A stretch of 64,000 nt of DNA from Jatrophihabitans sp. (GCA_036399055.1 DASWNX010000004.1:1-64000); one strand, 5' to 3'; positions 1 to 9,208 are shown, numbered from the stretch's first letter. A program made the numbers and translations. The notes: a model not told the origin generated them from the letters alone.

Positions 1-348
1 ACCGGGTCGTGGAAGGCGTGGATGAACGGCTACGGCGCCACCCACACCGACACCGTGTCCCAGTCGGTGACCATCCCGGCCGGCTGCTCGGCGACCCTGT
101 CGTTCTACCTGCACATCGACACCGCCGAGACCACCACCACCACTGCCTATGACAAGCTCACCGTCAAGGCAGGCGCCACCACCCTGGCCACGTACTCCAA
201 CCTCAACAAGAACACCGGATACTTGCTGCGCTCCTTCAACGTCTCCTCGCTGGCGGGCCAGACCATCACGGTCAGCTTCTCCGGCGTCGAGGGCTCCACG
301 CTGAAGACCTCCTTCGTCATCGATGACACCTCACTCACCCTGAGCTAG
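1..348 (+). CDS. C-terminal part of a secreted protein (beta-sandwich domain), 5' end outside window
   Basis: The open frame runs in from the left edge, so only the last 115 residues are visible. They form a Ser/Thr-rich beta-sandwich with the pattern WKAW..GYG..HTDT, then IPAGCSATLSF, HIDTAETTTTTAYDKL, and finally SFVIDDTSLTLS before the stop. I know this kind of tail from the C-termini of secreted actinobacterial proteases and other exoenzymes, for example S53- or S8-type peptidases, where it sits after the catalytic domain. No catalytic residues are in view, so the enzyme class is inference. It is convergent with the photolyase gene; only about 35 bp of repeat-bearing spacer separates them. 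Confidence 0.6.
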   Translation, partial: TGSWKAWMNGYGATHTDTVSQSVTIPAGCSATLSFYLHIDTAETTTTTAYDKLTVKAGATTLATYSNLNKNTGYLLRSFNVSSLAGQTITVSFSGVEGSTLKTSFVIDDTSLTLS

Positions 349-352
349 GCGG

Positions 353-395
353 CGAGTCAGGAGCGCGGGAGTCAGGGCGCGACTCAGGGGCGCGC
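353..395. repeat. Three 13-14 nt units around the photolyase stop codon
   Basis: Three degenerate units of the form CG(A/GG)(G/C)TCAGG(A/G)GCG lie between the convergent genes. Each contains TCA, which reads as TGA on the minus strand, and the third contains the actual photolyase stop (384-386). This is one of several stop-anchored repeats in the window. Confidence 0.55.
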
Positions 396-1736
396 CGCGC
401 GGACCGACTCGTAATCGGCCAGCGCGACGGCGCGTTCGGCTGAATGGTCGACGATCCGCTGCGGGTAGCCCGGCGGCAGGCCGTCCGGGCTGCGCCATGG
501 CTCGTGGATGAGGCCGGCCGGCAGCCCGGCCAGTTCCGGCACGTAGCGGCGGACGTAGTCGCCGTCCGGATCGAACTTCTGCCCCTGCAGGCTGGGATTG
601 AAGATCCGGAAGAACGGCGCTGGGTCGGTTCCGGTGCCGGCCACCCACTGCCAGCCGTGGACGTTGCTGGCCAGGTCGGCGTCCACCAGGTGCGCCATGA
701 AGTGCCTGGCCCCGGCCTGCCACTCCAGGTGCAGGTCCTTGACCAGGAACGAGGCCACGATCATCCGAACCCGGTTGTGCATCCAGCCCTCGGCCAGCAG
801 TTGGCGCATGCCGGCGTCGACTATCGGATAACCGGTCCGGCCCGCGGACCAGGCGTCCAGCCGCTGCCGGGCCAGCTCGCCGGTGGGGTGCGGCATGCCT
901 TCGAGCTCGGTGCGGTAGTGCCTGCGCGCCGAGTCCGGCCGGTGGTGCAGCACGTCGGCGTAGAACTCCCGCCAGGCCAGCTCCTTGCGGTACACCTCGT
1001 GGCGCTGGCTCAGATCGGCCAGCAGCGTCCGGGGGTGCGTGGCGCCCCATTTGAGGTGCACCGACATCCGCGACGTGCCGGATCGGTCGGGCCGGTTGCG
1101 GTCCTCGCGGTACCGCTCCAGCTGGCCGTCGCGAAAGGCGCGCCACGCCTGGGCGGCCGCCGCCTCGCCGACCTCGGGCAACCGCAGCTGCGGCCGCAGC
1201 GGCGGATCGGCGGGGATGTCATCGCGGCGTAGGTCCTCGACCGGCAGCCAGCTGGTTCCGGCGGGTGGCGCCGGTTCGGGCCAGCCGCGCGCGAGCCAGG
1301 CGCGGTAGAAGGCCGAGTACACCTGAAAGTTCGCCCCCGATGCGTTGACGATCTGGCCGGGCGGCACCGCGTAGGCCGAGCCGGTCCGCACCAGCGGCGC
1401 CGGCAGCGCCTGCGCCACCGCCTCGTCGCGCGCCGCCCCGTACGGCCCGAAGTCGGCGGCGCAGTGCACCGAGTCGGCCGCCACTTCGCGGCACAGCTCG
1501 CCGAGCACGGTCGCCGGCTTGCCCTGGCGGACCATGAGGCGGCCGCCGAGCTGGGAGTCCAACGCCCGCAGCGTCCGGTACAGGACAGCCAGTCGGGCGG
1601 CGCCGGACGGGGCGAGCAGGGCCGGGTCCAGCACGAACACGCCCAGCACCGAACCCCCGCCAGCCTCGGTCGCCGCCACCAGCGCCGGGTTGTCCAGGAG
1701 TCGCAGATCGCGTCGGAACCACATCACAGCAGGCAT
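384..1736 (-). CDS. phr: Deoxyribodipyrimidine photolyase (cryptochrome/photolyase family)
   Basis: A 450-residue flavoprotein that uses blue light to split cyclobutane pyrimidine dimers in DNA. The N-terminus (MPAVMWFRRDLRLLDNPAL) opens the Rossmann-like antenna domain. The C-terminal two thirds is the FAD-binding helical domain, with the family signatures W-REFY (ELAWREFYADVL), GYPIVDAGMRQL, MHNRVRM and NVHGWQWVAGTGTD, and the end N-PSLQGQKFDPDGDYVRRYVPEL. Length is normal for class I CPD photolyases. It is transcribed divergently from the MBL-fold gene, 65 bp away. The residues that separate CPD from 6-4 photolyases cannot be settled by eye; CPD repair is the likely function. Confidence 0.93.
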   Translation of the reverse strand: MPAVMWFRRDLRLLDNPALVAATEAGGGSVLGVFVLDPALLAPSGAARLAVLYRTLRALDSQLGGRLMVRQGKPATVLGELCREVAADSVHCAADFGPYGAARDEAVAQALPAPLVRTGSAYAVPPGQIVNASGANFQVYSAFYRAWLARGWPEPAPPAGTSWLPVEDLRRDDIPADPPLRPQLRLPEVGEAAAAQAWRAFRDGQLERYREDRNRPDRSGTSRMSVHLKWGATHPRTLLADLSQRHEVYRKELAWREFYADVLHHRPDSARRHYRTELEGMPHPTGELARQRLDAWSAGRTGYPIVDAGMRQLLAEGWMHNRVRMIVASFLVKDLHLEWQAGARHFMAHLVDADLASNVHGWQWVAGTGTDPAPFFRIFNPSLQGQKFDPDGDYVRRYVPELAGLPAGLIHEPWRSPDGLPPGYPQRIVDHSAERAVALADYESVRAARP

Positions 1737-1757
1737 GAATTCGACGGTATGCGATTT

Positions 1758-1787
1758 CAGCCGGGATGTGTTTCCAGCCGTGATGTG
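1758..1787. repeat. 13-nt direct repeat in the phr/MBL divergent promoter
   Basis: CAGCCGGGATGTG (1758-1770) and CAGCCGTGATGTG (1775-1787) are separated by 4 nt, with one mismatch. The 17-nt period puts them on similar faces of the helix. They lie between divergent genes, so they could be a regulator site; this is inference only. Confidence 0.35.
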
Positions 1788-1801
1788 GTGAAGTACCTCC
1801 C

Positions 1802-2455
1802 ATGGAGCTGACGAAATTCGGCCACGCCTGCGTTCGGATCACCGACGGCGACCGGCGGTTGGTCATCGATCCGGGCGCCTTCAGCGAGGTCGCCGAGGCG
1901 CTCACCGACGTCGAGGCCGTGCTGATCACCCACGAGCACGTAGACCACATCGACGTCGACAAGCTGGCGGCGGCGGCCACCCAGAACCCGGCGCTGAAGG
2001 TCTGGGCGCCGCAGTCGGTGGCCGACCAGCTGGCCGGTGACCAGGCGCTGAGCGAGCGCGTCACCGCCGTCGGGCCGGGGCAGTCCTTCGTGGCCGGTGG
2101 CCTGCAGGTGCGCACCTTCGGCGGCCAGCACGCGTTGATCCACTCCTCGATCCCGGTGATCTCCAACGTTGGCTATCTGGTGGGTGACGCGGTCTATCAC
2201 CCCGGCGACTCCTACGTGGTGCCCAACGCCGGGGTCGAGGCGCTGCTGGTGCCGATCAACGCGCCGTGGTCGAAGGTGGGCGAGGCGGTGGACTTCACGA
2301 TCTCGGCGCGCGCCCCGAGGGCCTTTCAGATCCATGACGGGCTGCTCAACAGCTCCGGGCTGACGCTCTATGAGAGCCAGCTCAGCCGGGTCGGTCAGCT
2401 GTACGGGGTGACCCGCTTCTCCCACCTCGACGCTGGCGAGAGCGTGCGCCTGTGA
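1802..2455 (+). CDS. MBL-fold metal-dependent hydrolase (UlaG-like)
   Basis: A 217-residue metallo-beta-lactamase-fold protein. The metal motif HEHVDHID lies at about residues 44-51 (H44, H46, D48, H49). Later conserved positions are the GGQHA segment near residue 103, YHPGDSYV and FQIHDGLLNSSG. The N-terminal ELTKFGHACVRI is typical of the small UlaG/RNase Z-like hydrolases that act on phosphodiesters or lactones. The substrate is not deducible. It is cytoplasmic, with no signal peptide. The start follows the divergent photolyase promoter region closely, and the Shine-Dalgarno is weak. Confidence 0.85.
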   Translation: MELTKFGHACVRITDGDRRLVIDPGAFSEVAEALTDVEAVLITHEHVDHIDVDKLAAAATQNPALKVWAPQSVADQLAGDQALSERVTAVGPGQSFVAGGLQVRTFGGQHALIHSSIPVISNVGYLVGDAVYHPGDSYVVPNAGVEALLVPINAPWSKVGEAVDFTISARAPRAFQIHDGLLNSSGLTLYESQLSRVGQLYGVTRFSHLDAGESVRL

Positions 2456-2469
2456 GCGGGCGTCTGAGC

Positions 2470-2582
2470 GAGCAGAGCGAGCAAGCAGCGCAAGAACTGA
2501 CCCTGTGGGCGAGCAAAGGAGCGCAGCCGAATGACTAGCCCGGTGAGCGAGCAAGGAGCCAGCGCAAGTACTGACCCTGTGA
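2470..2582. repeat. Pair of ~37-nt imperfect direct repeats spanning the dipeptidase start
   Basis: Two copies share the string GCGAGCAAG..CAGCGCAAG(A/T)ACTGACCCTGTG. The first lies between the MBL stop and the dipeptidase start; the second lies within the first codons of the dipeptidase. A purine-rich AAAGGAG between them serves as the ribosome binding site. The duplication explains the low-complexity N-terminus of the dipeptidase. Confidence 0.5.
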
Positions 2583-3697
2583 GCGCGCTGGCCGCTGCCC
2601 GGGCGTTGCTGGCCGACCATCCGATCATCGACGGGCACAACGACCTGCCCTTCGAGCTGCGGGAACTGGTCAATTACGACCTGGGCGCCTATGACATCGG
2701 CCAGCGGCAGAGCCGCACTCACACCGACCTGGTCCGGCTGGCCGAGGGCGGCGTCGGCGCGCAGTTCTGGTCGGTGTTCGTGCCGGCCGCCTGGTCCGGC
2801 GAGCGAGCGGTCACCGCCACCTTCGAGCAGATCGACGTGGTGCGCCAGATGGCGGCCCGCTACCCCGACCGGATGGTCCTGGCCAACACCGAGGCCGACG
2901 TCCGGCAGGCCTGGAGCCAGGGCAAGCTGGCCAGCCTGATGGGGGCCGAGGGCGGGCACTCGATCGACTGCTCGCTGGCGGTGCTGCGGGCGATGTGCAG
3001 CCTGGGCGTGAAGTACCTGACGCTGACCCACAACGACAACGTGCCGTGGGCCGACTCGGCCACCGACGAGCCGGTGCTGGGCGGCCTGAGCGACTTCGGC
3101 CGCGAGGTCGTCGCCGAGATGAACCGGCTGGGCATGCTGGTGGACCTGTCGCACGTCTCGCCCGACACGATGCGCGACGCGCTGGCGGTGACCAGCTCGC
3201 CGGTGATCTTCAGCCACTCCTCCGCCCGGGCGGTCTGCGATCACGTGCGCAACGTCCCCGATGACGTGCTGGTCACGCTGGCCGGCAACGGCGGCGTCTG
3301 CATGGTGACCTTCGTGCCCTACTTCACCAACGACGACTGCCGCGACTTCGCGGCCGAGGTGAGCGCGCAGATGGCCGAGCGGGGTGAGAACGTGCGGGAC
3401 TGGAAGGCGCGGATGGCGGCCACCGCCCGCTATGTCGCGGGCGGCAAGGCCCGGCCCGTCGCCACCGTCGCCCAGGTCGCCGACCACGTCGAGCACGTGC
3501 GCGAGGTCGCGGGGGTGGCCCATGTCGGCCTGGGCGGGGACTACGACGGCTGCGACCAGATGCCGGTCGGGCTGGAGGACGTCAGCGGCTACCCGGCGCT
3601 GATCGCCGAGCTGCAGGAACGTCGCTGGTCCGAGGCCGAATTGGCGGCGCTGACCGGTGAGAACCTGCTGCGGGTGCTGGCCGACGCCGACCGCTAG
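2531..3697 (+). CDS. Membrane dipeptidase family zinc peptidase (M19, renal dipeptidase-like)
   Basis: A 388-residue amidohydrolase-fold dipeptidase of family M19, expected to cut dipeptides, including D-configured or dehydro forms, with a binuclear zinc site. The first metal motif HND is in IDGHNDLP (H36, D38). Others follow in order: the bridging Glu in MGAEGGHS, then [18 protein letters not shown] (His ligand), [15 protein letters not shown] and the late GGDYDG. Length is normal. No signal peptide is visible, so it is probably cytoplasmic despite the family name. ATG at 2531 has AAAGGAG nine nt upstream; a GTG near 2579 inside the repeat is an alternative start that would still leave the HND motif intact. 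Confidence 0.9.
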   Translation: MTSPVSEQGASASTDPVSALAAARALLADHPIIDGHNDLPFELRELVNYDLGAYDIGQRQSRTHTDLVRLAEGGVGAQFWSVFVPAAWSGERAVTATFEQIDVVRQMAARYPDRMVLANTEADVRQAWSQGKLASLMGAEGGHSIDCSLAVLRAMCSLGVKYLTLTHNDNVPWADSATDEPVLGGLSDFGREVVAEMNRLGMLVDLSHVSPDTMRDALAVTSSPVIFSHSSARAVCDHVRNVPDDVLVTLAGNGGVCMVTFVPYFTNDDCRDFAAEVSAQMAERGENVRDWKARMAATARYVAGGKARPVATVAQVADHVEHVREVAGVAHVGLGGDYDGCDQMPVGLEDVSGYPALIAELQERRWSEAELAALTGENLLRVLADADR

Positions 3698-3735
3698 CGC
3701 CGGCAGCGCGCCGGTCCAGCCAGCGCGTGGCAGGG

Positions 3736-4722
3736 TCAGGGCTGCTTGGCCGCGTTTCGCTTCGCCGTGGTCCGGCCCCAGGTGTTGACGATCACCGCGC
3801 CGCTGATCGCCAGCAGGCCGCCTAGCAGCGACAGCAAGGTCGGCACCTCGCCCAGCCACAGCCAGGAGATCAGCACGGTGACGGGCCCGGCGAAGTAGAG
3901 CAGGCTGCCAGCCTTCGACGCCGGGATCCGGGACAGGACGTAGGACCACGAGGCGTAAGCCAGCGCGCCGGGAAAGACGGCGAGGAAGATGACCACCCAG
4001 ATTCCGGAGGCGGGCGCGTCGGCGACCTCGGACCCGACGTCGAGGGCGAACGGCACCATCAGCACCGTGCCGATCCAGACGGCGACCGTGATCACCTGGA
4101 TCGCGCTGTACCTGGCCAGCAGCGGCTTCTGGGTGATGAAGAAGAGGCTGAACACCACCGCGGCGAGCAGGATGAGCAGCGCCCCTGGCTCCAGCGCCAC
4201 CTCCTTGCCCTCCCCGAAGAAGATCATCAACGCGCCGGCGAAGCCGATCCCCATGCCGATGAAGGCGATCGGGGTGACCCGCTCGTTCAACAGCAGCACC
4301 GCGAAGATGGCGGTGAACAGCGGCGCGGTCTGGATCAGGAAGGCGGCCGACCCGGCCTGGATGGACTGGGAGCCGAAGTTCAGCGCGAGGTTGTAGACCG
4401 TGATGCCGAGCAAGCCGACCAGCGCCAATCGGGGCCAGTCCCGCAGGCGCGGCAGCGGCGACCGGGTTGCCGCCAGCATTCCGGCCAGCACCACCGAGGC
4501 GATCGCGTAGCGGAACAGGGCGAGCGAGCCGGGCGAGAAGTACCGGACCGCGTCGCGGATGCCGACGAACGCCGACGCCCAGCACAGCAGGGTGAACGTG
4601 ACCGCCCCGATGGTCATCAAGGGCATCGATTTGGTGGCCGAGCGGGTCGAGCCCTCAGTAGGCGGATGCGCCGGTGGCGCGGACTGGTCACTGGCGCTTC
4701 CGGTCACCCCTGGCATGTTCAC
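3736..4722 (-). CDS. EamA/DMT-family transporter
   Basis: A 328-residue polytopic membrane protein with about ten hydrophobic helices in two EamA repeats. The first repeat carries WASAFVGIRDAVRYFSP and GLLGITVYNLALNFGSQ; the second carries FSLFFITQKPLLARYSA and PVTVLISWLWLGE. The family exports small metabolites such as amino acids or nucleosides across the inner membrane. It is the last gene of a three-gene operon. Its start overlaps the upstream PNPOx stop by 4 nt, so translational coupling is likely. The context suggests it exports a product made by the two upstream redox enzymes; that link is inference. Confidence 0.85.
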   Translation of the reverse strand: MNMPGVTGSASDQSAPPAHPPTEGSTRSATKSMPLMTIGAVTFTLLCWASAFVGIRDAVRYFSPGSLALFRYAIASVVLAGMLAATRSPLPRLRDWPRLALVGLLGITVYNLALNFGSQSIQAGSAAFLIQTAPLFTAIFAVLLLNERVTPIAFIGMGIGFAGALMIFFGEGKEVALEPGALLILLAAVVFSLFFITQKPLLARYSAIQVITVAVWIGTVLMVPFALDVGSEVADAPASGIWVVIFLAVFPGALAYASWSYVLSRIPASKAGSLLYFAGPVTVLISWLWLGEVPTLLSLLGGLLAISGAVIVNTWGRTTAKRNAAKQP

Positions 4723-5387
4723 GTGCTCCTCTCGGCGCTGTCACCGACCTGGTCGCTCGGCGGTTGACCGGGCCGTACCCCGTCGTACAGCGATTTGGCC
4801 AGATAGGGCGCCGGCGGTGGCTGGTACCCGGGAGCCGGACAATACTCGGACTCCTGCACGAAGCGCATCTTGTGCACGTACCGCTCGCACAGGTCATAGA
4901 CCACCTCGCTGGTCACCGTGACCAGCACCAGCGCGCCGGGGTCGGCGTCGGGGTCAGGCTCGGCGACCTGGGCCCTGCCGTTGACCCGCAGCCGGTACTG
5001 GTCCTCGAAGTCGATGAAGAACAGCCCCACCCGCCCAGTCGCCCGGATGTTGCCCAGAGTCGAGAACAGCCCGTTGCCGTCGTAGAACGGCAGCACCAGC
5101 GTTCGGTCGTCGAGCACCCGGACGAAGCCGGGGCGACCGCCCTTGTACGTGCACTCCGGCTGGCCGGCCGCGTCCACCGTGGCGATGAAGAGCATCCGGC
5201 AGCCGGCGATGAACTCCGCCTGCTCCGGCGAGAGCCCTGGCCGGATGAAGTGCTGCGCCAGCCGGTCGGCCAGGCGCCGGGTGTCGAACTGGTCCTGCAA
5301 CTGGCGTGACTCGGGACTGAAGAGGTCCTCTCCTCGCAGCGGCGCGTCAGCTGCCGAGGCCCCCTCAGCCGAGACCGAAGAGGACAT
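4719..5387 (-). CDS. Pyridoxamine 5'-phosphate oxidase-family flavoprotein
   Basis: A 222-residue PNPOx-like split-barrel protein, expected to bind FMN or a related cofactor. Key segments are CRMLFIATVDAAGQPECTYKGG and RTLVLPFYDGNGLFSTLGNI, then RVGLFFIDFEDQYRLRVNGRA. This matches pyridoxamine-oxidase-like proteins of the general-stress or FMN-binding type rather than true PdxH. ATG at 5387 (MSSSVSAEG) is chosen because the codons upstream lie inside the preceding gene and have no barrel homology; the two genes overlap by 23 bp. It is the middle gene of the operon with the haem-oxygenase-like enzyme and the EamA transporter. Confidence 0.82.
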   Translation of the reverse strand: MSSSVSAEGASAADAPLRGEDLFSPESRQLQDQFDTRRLADRLAQHFIRPGLSPEQAEFIAGCRMLFIATVDAAGQPECTYKGGRPGFVRVLDDRTLVLPFYDGNGLFSTLGNIRATGRVGLFFIDFEDQYRLRVNGRAQVAEPDPDADPGALVLVTVTSEVVYDLCERYVHKMRFVQESEYCPAPGYQPPPAPYLAKSLYDGVRPGQPPSDQVGDSAERST

Positions 5388-6300
5388 CTTGAACCCTGCG
5401 GTAGAACTCGCTGGCCACCGCGCCGCGGATGGCGACGCCGAGGGCGAGCTCGTGCACGGTCTCCGGGGCGCGCTCCAGCAGCGACATGAACACGTGGTCG
5501 AACCACTCACGCCCGTGGTCCTCATCGACGTGCACGTGCACTTCCTGGTAGCGGACCACGTCCTGGGGCACTCCCAGCCGTCGGCAGGCGGCGACGTTGG
5601 CGCCGAACCGCGCCGGCGCGGTCTGCTCCAGCAGGCCGATGCCGGCCAGGCTGCGAAGCGCGTACCGCCGGCGCAGGCCGTACATCAGCAGGTTGACCGC
5701 GTTGTTGTAGACCTCCGGCTGCTCGAGCAGACCGAGGTCCACCCCGCGCGGCTCCACCACTTCGCGGCGGAACCAGCTGGTGGAATGGTCGAACATGACG
5801 GTGTGCACGCCGGCCGGGTCGCCGTTGCCCATCTCGTCCCAGAAGTTCTCCGCGATGGTCATCTTGGTGACGCCCGTGGTGCCGACCTGGGACAGCGCGA
5901 TGATGTCGTCGAAGCGGCCGTCGACCTTCTCCTCCGCCAGCATGAACATGCCGACGTCGAGCAGGCTCGCCTGGTCGCGCAGGTAGGCGCAGAGGTCGTG
6001 GTACTCGTGCTGGGCGGCGAAGTCGAAGTACCAGTCCCGGAAGTCCGCCGCGGCGGTCGGCAGAGCGGGACCGGCCAGCACCCGGGCCTCTTCGTAGGCG
6101 TTCCAGGCCCCCTCGATCTCGGCCACCCGCTCCGGCGTGGTCCACTCGCCGAGTTCGGCGCTGCGCTCGGGCGGAACGAAGAAATCCATGTAGTGCCGGT
6201 GCAATTCGCGCAGGCAGGCCAGCTTGGCCTCGCGGTCGGGGACGGCTGTCAGATCTGTCGGAAAGGCCCGGGCTACATCGCTGCTGAGCAAAGCGGTCAC
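5365..6300 (-). CDS. Iron-containing redox enzyme, haem-oxygenase-like diiron oxidase (HDO) fold
   Basis: A 311-residue all-helical protein of the HDO superfamily, whose characterised members (UndA, BesC, SznF) are non-haem iron oxidases acting on fatty acids, amino acids or N-nitroso precursors. The three metal-ligand regions are recognisable: QHEYHDLCAYL, then NFWDEMGNGDPAGVHTVMFDHS and finally YQEVHVHVDEDHGREWFDHV. GTG at 6300 follows AAAGGAG at six-nt spacing. It is the first gene of an operon with a PNPOx flavoprotein and an exporter. The reaction cannot be read from sequence; oxidative tailoring or cleavage of an amino acid or lipid is the family expectation. Confidence 0.8.
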   Translation of the reverse strand: MTALLSSDVARAFPTDLTAVPDREAKLACLRELHRHYMDFFVPPERSAELGEWTTPERVAEIEGAWNAYEEARVLAGPALPTAAADFRDWYFDFAAQHEYHDLCAYLRDQASLLDVGMFMLAEEKVDGRFDDIIALSQVGTTGVTKMTIAENFWDEMGNGDPAGVHTVMFDHSTSWFRREVVEPRGVDLGLLEQPEVYNNAVNLLMYGLRRRYALRSLAGIGLLEQTAPARFGANVAACRRLGVPQDVVRYQEVHVHVDEDHGREWFDHVFMSLLERAPETVHELALGVAIRGAVASEFYRRVQDVLFGLG

Positions 6301-6343
6301 TGCGCGCTCCTTTCAGACTTGGCAGCACGCCGAGCCTTCGCGG

Positions 6344-6373
6344 ATCGTACAATCGGGCCTGTGACGCAGTCAA
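6344..6373 (-). promoter_or_regulatory. Promoter of the HDO operon
   Basis: Read on the minus strand, TTGACT (6368-6373) and TACGAT (6344-6349) are separated by 18 nt. Both fit the housekeeping sigma consensus of actinobacteria. The predicted start site leaves a leader of roughly 35-40 nt before the GTG at 6300. The rest of the 325-bp divergent gap (6301-6625) shows no gene that I can support. Confidence 0.6.
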
Positions 6374-6625
6374 CAATGTCGATTTCGCTTTAGTTTAAGG
6401 GCGTTTAGCAGTGTTGACGAGTGTCGGCGGCTGAGCCGCTTCTGCGCCTGACGCACCCGGACTCCTACGTGGGCAGCGGCGGGGAGGGATTCCAGGGTCG
6501 CCGTCGAGGGCGAACGGTGATCAAATAGCGCGAGGCGTTCCGGCGCGTCGAGGCGGCGAGTCAGCCGTCCGGCCGGGACTATCCGTGGTGCGGACGCGCA
6601 CTTTGCATGGGATTGTGAATTTGCT

Positions 6626-9208
6626 GTGTCGACCACCGGGGCCCGGGGACCCCCACGACAAGATGGCGGTACCGCGATGTATGCGATGCAGACGTCCGGT
6701 CCGGAGGCCACGGGCCCCAGGACTGGCGGCGCGCAACTGCGCGAGCTGCTGCTGGCTGGGTTGGTCGATCGGCTGCCGGCCGCGATCTACGCCGCCGAGT
6801 CAGGCGTGGAGGGGCGATGGCTGTATGCCAGCCCGCAAATTCAGGAGATCCTCGGATTCAGCGCTGAGGAACTGATCGCCGACCCCAGTCTGTGGGCCCG
6901 GCAACTGCATCCCGAGGACCGTGACCGGGTGCTGGGCTCAGAGGTGATGCGGGTCGGGAACTGTCGTTGCCAGGCGGAGTACCGGATGATCCGCCGCGAC
7001 GGCCAGGTGATCTGGGTGCTCGACGACGCGTTGCTGGAGGAGGTCGGCGAGCGCGCGCTCCAGCACGGAATGCTCTATGACATCACGGCCCGCAAGCGCA
7101 CCGAGTTGCTGCTGGCCGAGCACGCCGACATCGTCGAGCGGGTAGCCCGCGGCGACGAGCTGGAGGCGACCCTGATCGAGCTGGCCGCCGCGACCGAGGC
7201 AGTCAGCGGCACCGCGCGCTGCGTCATCAAGGTCGAGGCCGGAGCAGGCCTGGGATACGCGATCCTCAGCTGCTCCAGGGGGATTCTCGACTCGACCGAC
7301 CTCGAACGGTTTGGACCAGCCAGCCACCAGGCGGACTTCGCCGCGCCCAACGGCGACCCGCTGGGACGGGTGAGCCTGCACTACCCCGACCTCGCGGTGG
7401 CCCAGGACCAGGACGTGGACCTGGCCGGCTGGGCTGCCAGCCTGGCCTCGGTCGCGGTGCTGCGCGCTGCCGAGCATGCCCGGGTGACGCTGTCCATGTC
7501 GCTGCTGGAGGCGACGCTGGACGCCACCGCCGACGGGATCCTGGTGATCGACGCTGACGGCCGGATCCTGGGCCACAACCAGAAGTTCCTCGACATGTGG
7601 CGGATCGAGCCGGCCGTGCTGGCCGCCGGGCACGACGAGCAGCTGCGCGCCTCGGTGCTGGACCAGCTGGTCGACCCCGAGGCCTTCACCAGGCAGGCCG
7701 ACCGGCTGGCGGCGACCCCGGCCGAGTGCAGCCACGACGAGGTGGAGTTTCTGGACGGCCGGTTCTTCGAGCGTTACTCCCAACCGCAGCGGGTCGACGG
7801 GATGACCGTGGGACGGGTCTGGAGCTTTCGCGACATGACCCTGCACCGCCAGTTGGAGCAGGAGCTGCGAGCCCAGGCGTTCACCGACCCGCTGACGCCG
7901 CTGGCCAACCGGACCTATTTCATCCAGCAGGTCACGGCGGCGCTGGGCTCCAGCCGGCGCCGGGAGGACAGCATGGCCGTCCTGCTGCTGGACCTCGACG
8001 ACTTCAAGACGGTCAACGACAGCCTCGGCCACGTCGCCGGCGACGCTTTGCTGATCGCGGTCGCCGAGCGGCTGCAGACCTGTGTGGACGGCGGTGACGT
8101 CGCCGCGCGCCTGGGCGGTGACGAGTTCGTGGTGCTGCTGCGCCAGCTCAGCGGCGCCGAGGACGCTGTCTACGCGGCCGAGCGAGTGCTGGCGGCGCTG
8201 TCGACGCCCCTGGTGGTCGAGGGCCAGACGCTGACCATCCGGGCCAGTATCGGCATCGCGCTGCCCCTGGGGACAGAGGACGCCGGCGACCTGCTGCGCA
8301 ACGCCGACCTGGCGATGTACATGGCCAAACGCGACGGCGGCGGGCGCTGCCACTGCTACGCCCCGGAGATGCACGTCGAGGCGATGGCCCGGCTGGCCCT
8401 CAAGGCCGACCTCGAGCACGCCATCGAGGCCGACGAGCTGATCGTGCACTACCAGCCGGTGCTGGACCTGCGCAGCTTCCAGATCGTGTCGATGGAGGCG
8501 CTGGTTCGCTGGCAGCACCCCGAGCGCGGCGTGATCTCGCCCGAGGAGTTCGTCGCGCTGGCCGAGGAGTCCCGGCTGATCGACCGGCTCGGCTCCGTGG
8601 TGCTGCGGCAGGCCTGCAACCAGCTGGCCCAGTGGCGGCGCAGCATCCCGGCCCAGTGCGAGCTGACCGTCAGCGTCAACGTCTCGCCCCGGCAGCTGTC
8701 GGACCCGGGCCTGATCGAGGAGATCGAGCGGGCGCTGTGGGTGGCCGGACTGCCCGCTTCGGCCCTGGTGCTGGAGATCACCGAGAGCAGCCTGGCGACC
8801 CCCACGGTGGACGTGGTGACGGTGCTGACCCAGCTCAAGGACCTCGGCGTCGCGCTGGCCCTGGACGACTTCGGGGTGGGTTACTCCTCGCTCGGGCAGC
8901 TGGTCAACTTTCCGCTGGACATCGTCAAGGTCGACAAGTCCTTCGTGGACCGGCTCAACGGCGAGCACAGCGGGGCCGCGCTGCTGCGCGCGGTGCTCCA
9001 GGTCGCCGAGGCGCTGTCACTGGAGACCACCATCGAGGGCATCGAGGACGAGCACCAGCTGCAGCAGGTCCGGGCGCTGGGCTGCGGGCGGGGGCAGGGA
9101 TTCCTGCTGTCCCGGCCGCTGGACGTCGACGCCGCCTCAGACCTGCTGGCGGGGCGGACCTCACCGGCCCGCGCCGTCACCGGGCGGCATTCGATAATGC
9201 AGGGATGA
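6626..9208 (+). CDS. PAS-PAS-GGDEF-EAL cyclic-di-GMP turnover protein
   Basis: An 860-residue cytoplasmic signalling protein with no membrane segments. The first PAS domain is at about 45-155, ending at DITARKRTE. A GAF-like linker spans about 160-280. The second PAS spans about 295-405 (LLEATLDATADGILVIDADGRI). GGDEF (about 415-580) has an intact LGGDEFVVLL loop, and EAL (about 590-850) has MEALVRW, NVSPRQL, ITESSL, LDDFGVGYSS and TIEGIED. Both enzymatic motifs look complete, so synthesis and hydrolysis of c-di-GMP are both possible. No RxxD inhibitory site precedes GGDEF. The start could be GTG 6626 or ATG 6677. Its stop overlaps the next gene by 4 nt. Confidence 0.9.
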   Translation: MSTTGARGPPRQDGGTAMYAMQTSGPEATGPRTGGAQLRELLLAGLVDRLPAAIYAAESGVEGRWLYASPQIQEILGFSAEELIADPSLWARQLHPEDRDRVLGSEVMRVGNCRCQAEYRMIRRDGQVIWVLDDALLEEVGERALQHGMLYDITARKRTELLLAEHADIVERVARGDELEATLIELAAATEAVSGTARCVIKVEAGAGLGYAILSCSRGILDSTDLERFGPASHQADFAAPNGDPLGRVSLHYPDLAVAQDQDVDLAGWAASLASVAVLRAAEHARVTLSMSLLEATLDATADGILVIDADGRILGHNQKFLDMWRIEPAVLAAGHDEQLRASVLDQLVDPEAFTRQADRLAATPAECSHDEVEFLDGRFFERYSQPQRVDGMTVGRVWSFRDMTLHRQLEQELRAQAFTDPLTPLANRTYFIQQVTAALGSSRRREDSMAVLLLDLDDFKTVNDSLGHVAGDALLIAVAERLQTCVDGGDVAARLGGDEFVVLLRQLSGAEDAVYAAERVLAALSTPLVVEGQTLTIRASIGIALPLGTEDAGDLLRNADLAMYMAKRDGGGRCHCYAPEMHVEAMARLALKADLEHAIEADELIVHYQPVLDLRSFQIVSMEALVRWQHPERGVISPEEFVALAEESRLIDRLGSVVLRQACNQLAQWRRSIPAQCELTVSVNVSPRQLSDPGLIEEIERALWVAGLPASALVLEITESSLATPTVDVVTVLTQLKDLGVALALDDFGVGYSSLGQLVNFPLDIVKVDKSFVDRLNGEHSGAALLRAVLQVAEALSLETTIEGIEDEHQLQQVRALGCGRGQGFLLSRPLDVDAASDLLAGRTSPARAVTGRHSIMQG

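Noticed and set aside
1757..4585. 942-codon open frame on the minus strand across the MBL and dipeptidase genes
   Set aside because: It is antisense to two well-supported enzymes and is rich in His, Arg, Gly and Pro as expected for a GC-rich shadow frame; no domain is recognisable.
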